Positions 1-5,824 of a stretch of DNA of 5,824 nt are shown here, piece by piece (position 1 is the stretch's first letter; every line of letters starts with the position of its first letter). Made by a program: the position numbers and the translations under genes. The notes below the pieces were generated by a model. That model did not search any database. It saw only the letters and a program-made list of their open reading frames with translations, and was not told the DNA's origin. This stretch comes from Actinomyces sp. (GTDB taxonomy: Bacteria > Actinomycetota > Actinomycetes > Actinomycetales > Actinomycetaceae), in contig DUQT01000153.1 of assembly GCA_012837655.1 (NCBI GenBank), forward strand, positions 1-5,824, in the 5' to 3' direction.

Positions 1-403
1 CGAGTTCATCCCACGACGGAGGCGCAATGAAAATATATCTGGCTTCTGGCATCTTCTGACGGACCTGTCGAACTCCCGCAAGGTCAATTTCAAGCAGCGC
101 GGGACGTCCTTCCGCCAACGCCTTTTCAATCGGAGCGCGCAACGTTCCATAATTGTTGAGGCCGTGAACGGTTGCCCATTCGAGTAACTGGTCCTCATCG
201 ATTAGGCGCTGGAAATCCTCGCGGGTCAGGAAGTGGTAGTGCTTGCCGTCAACCTCGCCGGGACGCGGAGGGCGCGTGGTCGCGGACACCGAAAGGTAGA
301 TGTCTGGATATTTTTCCAGTAGGCGGCCAACGACGGTCCCCTTCCCCACCGCGGTGGGGCCGGCAACCACAGTTAGTCGGGCGCGATCATTTTTTTCCGT
401 CAT
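1..403 (-). CDS. gmk: Guanylate kinase, N-terminal part (cut by window edge)
   Basis: Cytosolic kinase that transfers a phosphate from ATP to GMP to give GDP. Only the first 134 residues lie in the window and the frame is open to the left edge; the family is usually about 190-210 residues, so some 60 are missing. Visible motifs: the P-loop GPTAVGKGT at residues 15-23, in the A-V form common in actinobacterial Gmk; the GMP-binding segment SVSATTRPPRPGEVDG at 38-53 followed by Tyr56; LLEW at 73-76 with the GMP-contacting Glu75; the YGT at 85-87; and the E-I-D-L-A-G strand at 105-110. The ATG at 403 shares ATGA with the pyrF stop, so translation is probably coupled; the only Shine-Dalgarno candidate is a weak GAGG at 412-415 inside pyrF. 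No mihF gene lies between pyrF and gmk. The identification is from motif recognition and is secure. Confidence 0.95.
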   Translation of the reverse strand, partial: MTEKNDRARLTVVAGPTAVGKGTVVGRLLEKYPDIYLSVSATTRPPRPGEVDGKHYHFLTREDFQRLIDEDQLLEWATVHGLNNYGTLRAPIEKALAEGRPALLEIDLAGVRQVRQKMPEARYIFIAPPSWDEL

Positions 404-1242
404 GAAACCTGCCTCAAAGCTTGTTGAACCTGCTCAGTCGTCGCGGCCAGTGCCTGCGCCAGATCCTTTGGATCCGGGCCGGCGTTTAGAATGCCGCGCG
501 AAGATGAGACCAGGATATTCAACTTGGAATCCTGCTTTGAAACCGAACCGCCCTGTGCGCCAAAACCTGGCATCAAGATCGGACCGCGATAGTCCTGCAA
601 CGCGTCGCGTACGACCTCCCCGCGATCCGCAATCGTCGCACCGATCACGACGCCGAAGGATCCAACTGGCTCCCCCGGGTTGTATTCGTCATTGCGCTCA
701 GTCGTCCAGCGGATCACGCGTTCCGCTACCGAAATTCCGTCGCGAGTGGATCGTTGCAGCTCCGCACCTTCCGGATTCGAAGTCAGCGCTAGCGCGAACA
801 GGCCCTTGCCATGCTCAGCCGCCAAAGCCGCCGTCGTGTCATACGCCGCGGGCCCCATGTAGGGCGAAACCGTAATCGCATCGGCCTCCAACGGAGCACC
901 CGCCGGCAAGAACGCGTCCGCATAACCCGCCATCGTTGAACCAATATCGCCACGCTTCACGTCCAGCACAGTCAAGATTCCACGCTCACGAGCGCTTCCA
1001 AGCACGTCCTCGAGAACCGCAAAACCCGCCGACCCGAACCGTTCAAAGAACGCGGACTGTGGCTTGATTGCGGCCGCATTTTCCAAACCGTCGAGGGCGC
1101 GGCTGGCGAACTCCTTCAAACCTGCCACGGAATCGGGTAGCCCCCACTTTTGAAGCAGGGCGGCGTGCGGGTCGATGCCCGCACACACCGGGCCGTGCTG
1201 CGCGATTGCGGCTTCAAGTCGCGCACCAAAAGACTCAACCAT
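400..1242 (-). CDS. pyrF: Orotidine 5'-phosphate decarboxylase, actinobacterial long type
   Basis: Catalyses the last step of de novo UMP synthesis, decarboxylating OMP to UMP in the cytosol. The 280-residue protein is complete and matches the longer PyrF class of mycobacteria (about 275 residues) rather than the roughly 230-245-residue class of E. coli and Bacillus. Visible features of the TIM barrel: the first strand CAGIDPH at residues 20-26; K-P-Q at 60-62, where the Lys belongs to the charged active-site network; the catalytic signature DVKRGDIG at 94-101, with the Asp-Lys-Asp pattern (Asp94, Lys96, Asp99); the SPYMG loop at 126-130; TSNPEGA at 154-160; and the phosphate-binding end PGFGAQGG at 225-232 with SSSRGI at 246-251. 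The ATG overlaps the carB TAA by one base (TAATG), and GGAG at 1251-1254 inside carB sits eight bases upstream. The stop overlaps the gmk start. Nothing appears broken. Confidence 0.97.
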   Translation of the reverse strand: MVESFGARLEAAIAQHGPVCAGIDPHAALLQKWGLPDSVAGLKEFASRALDGLENAAAIKPQSAFFERFGSAGFAVLEDVLGSARERGILTVLDVKRGDIGSTMAGYADAFLPAGAPLEADAITVSPYMGPAAYDTTAALAAEHGKGLFALALTSNPEGAELQRSTRDGISVAERVIRWTTERNDEYNPGEPVGSFGVVIGATIADRGEVVRDALQDYRGPILMPGFGAQGGSVSKQDSKLNILVSSSRGILNAGPDPKDLAQALAATTEQVQQALRQVS

Positions 1243-4200
1243 TAGGCACGCTCCGAAGCCGAGTGGCGCTCTTCGCGCTCGCGGTCGTATTCCTGCAGGG
1301 ATTTCACGTCAAACGCGCCCTTTCGAATGACCTCGATAGCGCGAACTGCCGCGTTAAACGCCTGCATCGTCGTCACAATAGCCTTGCCGGATGAGGTCGT
1401 TGCGGCACGGATCTTGTAGCCGTCTCGCCTCTGTGACTGGCCCTGCGGGGTGTTGACGACCATGTCGATCTGACCGTCGTAGATCAGGTCAATGATGGTG
1501 GGCTCGCCCTCTTGGCGTTCAGATTCCTTAGCTACGACCTCGACGTCAATTCCGTTTCGACGCAGCACGGAAGCGGTTCCGGACGTGGCAAGCACGCGGA
1601 AGCCCATCTCGACTAGCTTCACGACGGGGAAAACGACGTTGCGCTTGTCGTGATCTGCGATCGAGATGAACACGGTTCCCTGCGTTGGTAGTCCACCAAA
1701 TGCGGCAATCTGTGACTTCGCGAAGGCCGCGGGGAACGACTGGTCGTGGCCCATGACCTCACCGGTTGAGCGCATCTCGGGGCCAAGTAGCGTGTCGACG
1801 ATTTCGCCCTTCTCATCGCGGAAGCGGTCAAACGGCAGCACGGCCTCCTTGACTGCAATCGGCTCTTCTATGTCGATTACAGACTGGTCGCGCTCTGGCA
1901 GTTCGCCGGCGGCGCGAAGGTCCGCAATGGTCTGTCCCATCTGAATCTTTGCAGCCGCACGGGCAAGCGAAACGCCCGAAGCCTTCGACGCAAACGGGAC
2001 GGTGCGAGACGCTCGCGGGTTCGCTTCAATCACGTAGAGCACGTCGGACGCCAACGCGAACTGGATGTTTAGCAGACCGCGCACGCCCACGCCCTCAGCG
2101 ATCGACTTGGTGGAACGCACGATTCGGTCAATCTGGCGCGAAGACAGGCTCATTGGCGGCATTACGCATGCGGAGTCACCGGAGTGGATTCCGGCCTCCT
2201 CAATGTGCTCCATGATTCCACCCATGAACAGGTCGGTGCCGTCGAACAGCGCGTCCACGTCAATCTCAACCGCGTCATCCAGGAACCGGTCGATCAGTAG
2301 CGGACCGTTCGCGAAAGATTCATCGCTTAGACGCTCCAAGTAGTCGTTCAGGCCGTCCTCGTCGTAAATAATTTCCATGCCACGACCACCCAGCACAAAC
2401 GATGGGCGCACGAGCACCGGATACCCAACTTCTTCCGCCACTTCCAGTGCGGCCGCAGGCGTCGTGGCCGTGCCGTGTGCAGGTGCTGGTAGTCCAACAT
2501 TGTCGAGGACGCGGCCGAACTCCTCGCGGTCTTCAGCCAGGTCGATTGATTCAGGTGTCGTCCCAACGATGGGTACGCCGGCGGCCTTTAGCTCGTTTGC
2601 AAGCGAAAGCGGGGTTTGACCACCCAGCTGCACCAGCATGCCTGCAACCGGGCCGGCGGCCTGTTCCGTCTCATAGATTTCAAGGACGTCCTCTAGAGTC
2701 AGCGGTTCAAAGTACAACCGGTCGGAAATGTCGTAGTCAGTGGACACGGTTTCCGGGTTGCAGTTGATCATGATCGTGTCGTAGTCATCTTCCAGGGCCA
2801 TCGTGGCGTGCACGCACGAGTAGTCAAACTCAATGCCCTGCCCAATGCGGTTCGGACCGGAACCCAAAATGATGACGGCCGCACGGTCACGCTGTTCGAT
2901 TTCTGAGGTTTCTTCATACGTCGAGTAGTAGTAGGGCGTTTCGGCCTCACACATACCAGCGCAAGTATCGACAGCCTTGTAGACCGGGTGGATGTTGTAT
3001 GCGCGTCGAATCTCGCGAACGACTTCTTCCTTCATTCCACGAAGTGACGCGACCTGCGCATCTGAGAATCCGTGTCGCTTAGCTTCACGCAATACCTCTG
3101 CGGTCAGCGCATCGGCATCCATAACGGATCGCGCAGTTTCCTCAATCAGCTGCAGCTGGTCAATGAACCACGGATCGATTGCGGTAGCCTCAAAGATCTG
3201 CTCGGTTGTAGCGCCACCGCGAATGGCCTGCTGAACCTCAATGAGTCGATCCTCGGTTGGAGTGGACATGCTTTCCAAAAGTGCGTCCAGCTCGCCCTCG
3301 TTTGGAGCATCGCCATCCCAGTGGAAGGTGACGCCCTTCTTGTCGATGGATCGCTGTGCCTTTTGAAGCGCTTCGGTGAAGTTGCGGCCAATCGCCATGG
3401 CTTCACCAACGGACTTCATCGAGGTCGTCAGCGTGTTGTCCGAGGCCGGGAATTTCTCAAACGCAAAGCGCGGGACCTTCACTACGACGTAGTCGATGTC
3501 CTGAGAATCAGCGGCCGTGCGACCGGGCGCAATGTCGTTTTGGATTTCCTTGAGGTCGTAGCCGATGGCCAGGCGGGCGGCGATCTTCGCGATCGGAATG
3601 CCAGTCGCCTTTGAAGCCAGCGCAGAGGACCTGGATACGCGCGGGTTCATCTCAATAACCACGACGCGACCGTCCTTGGGATTTAGCGCGAACTGGATGT
3701 TGCAGCCACCCTGGTTCACGCCGACCTCGGCGATTACGTCGGTGCCGATTCGGTAGATGTTTTCCAGCTCTTCCTCGGTCAAGGTAAGCGCCGGAGCGAT
3801 CGTGATCGAGTCGCCGGTGTGAACGCCAACCGGGTCCGCGTTCTCAATGGAGGTGATGACCATCGTTTCACCGCTGCGATCGCGGATTAGTTCAAGCTCA
3901 AGTTCTTTCCATCCCAGGATGGATTCTTCAAGCAGGACCTCGCTGGTGATCGAGTCGCGCAGACCGTGGCCGGCGAATCGGCGCAGTTCTTCCTCATCGT
4001 GAGCAAAGCCGGAGCCCAGTCCGCCCATTGTGAACGACGGGCGCACGACTAGCGGGTATCCCAGGTCTTCCGCGGCTTCCAGGGCTTCTTCAATGGTGTG
4101 CGCGATCCGGGATCGAGCGACCTCCGCCCCGCAACGCTCAACGACCTCTTTGAATTCTTCGCGGTCTTCACCGGCATTGATGGCTTCGTAGGTGGCGCCG

Positions 4201-4547
4201 ATCATTTCGACGCCGTACTTTTCCAAAACGCCCTTCTCAACTAGACCCATGGCCGTGTTCAGCGCGGTCTGGCCACCAAGTGTTGGCAGGAGCGCGTCGG
4301 GACGTTCCTTCTCAATGATGCTTTCCACCACGTCAACCGTGATGGGTTCAATGTAGGTCGCATCCGCCATGTTGGGGTCAGTCATGATCGTTGCTGGGTT
4401 TGAGTTCACCAGCACGACGCGCATGCCCTCTTCTTTCAAGACGCGACAAGCCTGCGATCCAGAGTAGTCGAACTCGCACGCCTGCCCAATCACAATCGGG
4501 CCGGATCCGATCACGAGGACGGACTTAATATCGGTTCTCAGTGGCAC
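1242..4547 (-). CDS. carB: Carbamoyl-phosphate synthase large subunit
   Basis: Makes carbamoyl phosphate from bicarbonate, ammonia and two ATP, feeding pyrimidine and arginine synthesis. The 1101-residue protein is full length (E. coli CarB is 1073). It has a carboxyphosphate half at about 1-400, an oligomerisation region at about 401-550, a carbamoyl-phosphate half at about 551-950 and an MGS-like allosteric domain at about 957-1075. Numbering matches E. coli in the first half: Arg129, Arg169, Glu215, His243, Gln285, Glu299, Asn301 and Arg303 are all present. The second ATP-grasp has the matching HSGDS at 788-792 and EANPR at 841-845. Tunnel-lining residues recalled from E. coli (Glu217, Ala251, Ala314) are also kept. 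The allosteric domain keeps TSGT (988-991) and Lys1007, counterparts of UMP-site residues, but has Ala1048 where E. coli has ornithine-site Tyr1040. The tail from 1086 is highly charged. The start is GTG at 4547, giving the typical MPLRTDIKS beginning. It overlaps carA by ten bases and pyrF by one. The enzyme looks catalytically intact although its partner lacks a glutaminase. Confidence 0.98.
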   Translation of the reverse strand: MPLRTDIKSVLVIGSGPIVIGQACEFDYSGSQACRVLKEEGMRVVLVNSNPATIMTDPNMADATYIEPITVDVVESIIEKERPDALLPTLGGQTALNTAMGLVEKGVLEKYGVEMIGATYEAINAGEDREEFKEVVERCGAEVARSRIAHTIEEALEAAEDLGYPLVVRPSFTMGGLGSGFAHDEEELRRFAGHGLRDSITSEVLLEESILGWKELELELIRDRSGETMVITSIENADPVGVHTGDSITIAPALTLTEEELENIYRIGTDVIAEVGVNQGGCNIQFALNPKDGRVVVIEMNPRVSRSSALASKATGIPIAKIAARLAIGYDLKEIQNDIAPGRTAADSQDIDYVVVKVPRFAFEKFPASDNTLTTSMKSVGEAMAIGRNFTEALQKAQRSIDKKGVTFHWDGDAPNEGELDALLESMSTPTEDRLIEVQQAIRGGATTEQIFEATAIDPWFIDQLQLIEETARSVMDADALTAEVLREAKRHGFSDAQVASLRGMKEEVVREIRRAYNIHPVYKAVDTCAGMCEAETPYYYSTYEETSEIEQRDRAAVIILGSGPNRIGQGIEFDYSCVHATMALEDDYDTIMINCNPETVSTDYDISDRLYFEPLTLEDVLEIYETEQAAGPVAGMLVQLGGQTPLSLANELKAAGVPIVGTTPESIDLAEDREEFGRVLDNVGLPAPAHGTATTPAAALEVAEEVGYPVLVRPSFVLGGRGMEIIYDEDGLNDYLERLSDESFANGPLLIDRFLDDAVEIDVDALFDGTDLFMGGIMEHIEEAGIHSGDSACVMPPMSLSSRQIDRIVRSTKSIAEGVGVRGLLNIQFALASDVLYVIEANPRASRTVPFASKASGVSLARAAAKIQMGQTIADLRAAGELPERDQSVIDIEEPIAVKEAVLPFDRFRDEKGEIVDTLLGPEMRSTGEVMGHDQSFPAAFAKSQIAAFGGLPTQGTVFISIADHDKRNVVFPVVKLVEMGFRVLATSGTASVLRRNGIDVEVVAKESERQEGEPTIIDLIYDGQIDMVVNTPQGQSQRRDGYKIRAATTSSGKAIVTTMQAFNAAVRAIEVIRKGAFDVKSLQEYDREREERHSASERA

Positions 4548-5059
4548 TTGACTTCTCCGTTCTTGGCGGCCTTCACGCGCTCGACGAGCTCATTCACAAT
4601 TGAGCGCGGAATTGGCGTGCTTTCCGACAAATCATCTAGCGCTTCGGGCAGACAGTCGCCTGAAAAGATTCCCACCCGGATTTCCGGATTCTTCACAGCA
4701 ATGCGTGCAATCGCGCGCGTATCCACCTTTGCAACGGCAACGACACCATCATTTTCGAGGGCGGGGCGCAGATCCGCTTCAGCTTGCCAGCTTGATGTAA
4801 TGCGGGTTGGCTCGCGCAGGATTAGTCCGGCTGCCTGGTATTTGTCTGACTTAGCAGCGCCCTCGTGAATACCAACGTTTCCAATGTGCGGGCTGGTGAA
4901 AAGCACGATTGCGCCGTGATTTTCTGGGTCGGTTAGGGCTTGCTGGTAGCCGGCGATTGACTTGTCGACTACGAGTCGGCCGCACGCGCAGCCCGTTGCG
5001 GCCCAGGAACATCCGCGGAAGATGTGGCCCTGATCGGTAACAAGTACAGCTGGATTCAT
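4538..5059 (-). CDS. carA: Carbamoyl-phosphate synthase small subunit reduced to its N-terminal domain (no glutaminase domain)
   Basis: A normal CarA (about 360-400 residues; 382 in E. coli) hydrolyses glutamine and passes ammonia to CarB. This one has 173 residues and matches only the N-terminal CPSase small-chain domain: LTDP at 42-45, SPHIGNVG at 56-63, GLILRE at 78-83, VDTRAIAR at 112-119 and a final helix SIVNELVERVKAAKN at 153-167, corresponding to about E. coli residues 1-160. The class I amidotransferase domain, with the Cys269, His353 and Glu355 of E. coli, is wholly absent, and carB begins at once, so no frameshifted remnant can follow. E. coli Ser47, which contacts glutamine, is Glu46 here (DPEN for DPSY), and the GEVVFNTSMTGYQE block reads GRLVVDKSIAGYQQ. 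The ATG at 5059 is chosen for its strong AAGGAGG, its ATGA overlap with pyrC and the family-like MNPAVLVTDQG start; upstream in-frame codons are read as pyrC in another frame. Inference: a structural partner of an ammonia-using CarB. The identity is secure; the function is not. Confidence 0.92.
   Translation of the reverse strand: MNPAVLVTDQGHIFRGCSWAATGCACGRLVVDKSIAGYQQALTDPENHGAIVLFTSPHIGNVGIHEGAAKSDKYQAAGLILREPTRITSSWQAEADLRPALENDGVVAVAKVDTRAIARIAVKNPEIRVGIFSGDCLPEALDDLSESTPIPRSIVNELVERVKAAKNGEVKCH
4553..4558 (-). promoter_or_regulatory. carB ribosome binding site, inside the carA coding end
   Basis: GGAGAA on the minus strand, with seven bases between GGAG and the GTG start of carB at 4547-4545. 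These bases also encode Gly168-Glu169 of CarA, and the carB start codon lies inside the last CarA codons. The CarA tail is therefore shaped to carry the carB initiation signals, which supports translational coupling and argues that the short carA end is established rather than a sequencing slip. Confidence 0.75.
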
Positions 5060-5824
5060 CGGTCCTCCTTGGCAACAGGTTCGCCGTCGCGCACGGTAAT
5101 TTCGCCGTGGTAAACGGTGTAGAGAACCTGACCCTTTAGGGTTTCGCCTGCGTAGGGCGTGTTGGTTGAACGGGTCCACTGATTATCGGGGTCAACGGCG
5201 CGTTCCACGGTCGGGTCAACGAAGGCGAGGTTGGCAAAGCTGCCGACCTCGATGGGCTGTCCCTGCGTGTCCGAAACGCGGCCGATTTCAGCCGGCTTTT
5301 CAGACATAACGCGAGCAATGTCGCGCCAGTTCATGCGGCCGGTATCAACCATTGTGGTAATCAAAACGGGGAGCGCGGTTTCCAGGCCGGTCATGCCGAA
5401 CGCACCTGCCTGCCACTCGCAGTCCTTCTTCTCCAGCGGGTGCGGCGCGTGGTCGGTTCCAACCGTGTCAATCGTGCCGTCAGCGAGTGCTTCACGAAGA
5501 GCCTCAACGTCCTCCTGGCGGCGCAGCGGCGGATTCACCTTGAAGCGCGGATCGTAGCTGCGTGCCTTTTCTTCCGTGAGGTAAAGGTGATGCGGCGTGG
5601 CCTCCGCAGTTACGTTCACGCCCTTCTTCTTTGCGGAACGGATCTGCTCAACCGATCCCTTCGTTGACACGTGCAGCACGTGGTAGCGCGACCCGACATG
5701 CTCAGTCAGTGCGACGTCACGGGCAATGATTGCCTCCTCAGCAACCGCCGGCCAGCCTGCCAGACCAAGCTCAGAGGACAGCGGCGACTCATTCATCTGT
5801 GCGCCGTCAGTCATCTCGGGATCC
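5056..5824 (-). CDS. pyrC: Dihydroorotase, C-terminal part (cut by window edge)
   Basis: Zinc amidohydrolase that interconverts carbamoyl aspartate and dihydroorotate, the third step of UMP synthesis. The visible 255 residues are the C-terminal part of a type I dihydroorotase (usually about 425-430 residues), so about 170 residues, including the N-terminal metal-binding DxHxH motif, lie beyond the right edge. The in-frame ATG at 5814 is internal: the frame stays open to the edge as D-P-E-M, matching the family segment after the HAED motif. Motifs, numbered from the first visible residue: the metal-ligand histidine in HVSTKGS at 51-57; TPHHL at 76-80; KVNPPLR at 95-101; and GTDHAPH at 122-128 with the catalytic Asp124. 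The end, TLKGQVLYTVYHGEITVRDG (228-247), is the usual C-terminal strand region. The TGA overlaps the carA ATG as ATGA. Nothing visible appears broken. Confidence 0.96.
   Translation of the reverse strand, partial: DPEMTDGAQMNESPLSSELGLAGWPAVAEEAIIARDVALTEHVGSRYHVLHVSTKGSVEQIRSAKKKGVNVTAEATPHHLYLTEEKARSYDPRFKVNPPLRRQEDVEALREALADGTIDTVGTDHAPHPLEKKDCEWQAGAFGMTGLETALPVLITTMVDTGRMNWRDIARVMSEKPAEIGRVSDTQGQPIEVGSFANLAFVDPTVERAVDPDNQWTRSTNTPYAGETLKGQVLYTVYHGEITVRDGEPVAKEDR
5064..5070 (-). promoter_or_regulatory. carA ribosome binding site
   Basis: A perfect AAGGAGG on the minus strand lies four bases upstream of the carA ATG at 5059. It sits in the last codons of pyrC (Lys-Glu-Asp-Arg, stop). It is the strongest Shine-Dalgarno sequence seen at any of the four gene starts in the window, and it fixes the carA start here rather than at an in-frame ATG at 5179. 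It suggests the truncated CarA is efficiently made. Confidence 0.85.

Noticed and set aside
300..875. 191-codon open frame on the plus strand opposite pyrF and gmk
   Set aside because: It is rich in Arg, Pro and Ser, resembles no known family and lies antisense to clearly conserved pyrF codons; open antisense frames are expected in GC-rich DNA.
3072..3614. 180-codon open frame on the plus strand opposite carB
   Set aside because: It is antisense to well-conserved CarB sequence, has no recognisable motif and no convincing start context.
4538..4547. Frameshift hiding the rest of carA
   Set aside because: The missing domain needs about 600 bases, and all sequence after the carA end codes for intact CarB from its first residue, so a simple frameshift cannot explain the short protein.
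5060..5179. In-frame 40-residue N-terminal extension of carA
   Set aside because: It is Arg-rich and unlike any CarA start, it lies wholly in pyrC codons read in another frame, and the perfect AAGGAGG and ATGA overlap point to the start at 5059.
5812..5814. In-frame ATG as the true start of pyrC
   Set aside because: The frame stays open upstream to the window edge and the protein starting here would lack the N-terminal half of the amidohydrolase barrel, so the gene is cut by the edge rather than truncated.
5819..5824. BamHI-type GGATCC hexamer exactly at the right edge
   Set aside because: It lies within conserved pyrC codons and may only mark where the window or a clone ends; it has no biological meaning I can support.

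Overview
The window is a single run of five tightly packed genes, all on the minus strand, from what looks like a high-GC Gram-positive bacterium (Actinobacteria, possibly near the Actinomycetaceae). This rests on the gene order, the actinobacterial style of the PyrF and Gmk proteins, and a moderately high GC content judged by eye. No species is claimed.

Read in the direction of transcription (right to left), the genes are: the C-terminal part of pyrC (dihydroorotase, cut by the right edge, 5056-5824); a drastically short carA (carbamoyl-phosphate synthase small subunit, 4538-5059); a full-length carB (large subunit, 1242-4547); pyrF (OMP decarboxylase, 400-1242); and the N-terminal two thirds of gmk (guanylate kinase, cut by the left edge, 1-403). 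Every gene junction overlaps (ATGA, a 10-base overlap, TAATG, ATGA), so there is no intergenic DNA, and no promoter, terminator, RNA gene, repeat array or mobile element is seen.

The genes cover the start and end of UMP synthesis: carbamoyl phosphate (CarA/CarB), ring closure to dihydroorotate (PyrC) and decarboxylation of OMP to UMP (PyrF). Gmk adds GMP to GDP phosphorylation.

The notable point is CarA. It has only 173 residues and consists of the N-terminal CPSase small-chain domain alone. The whole class I glutamine amidotransferase domain, with its Cys-His-Glu catalytic residues, is absent. The gene ends where that domain would begin, and its last codons already carry the ribosome binding site and start codon of carB. 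A serine of the remaining domain that helps bind glutamine in E. coli CarA is replaced by glutamate, and a neighbouring conserved block has drifted. CarB meanwhile keeps its catalytic residues. This looks like a settled, evolved loss of glutaminase function, giving a synthase that would have to use free ammonia or a separate ammonia donor. A second unusual point is that pyrF and gmk abut directly, without the mihF gene often found between them in Actinobacteria.
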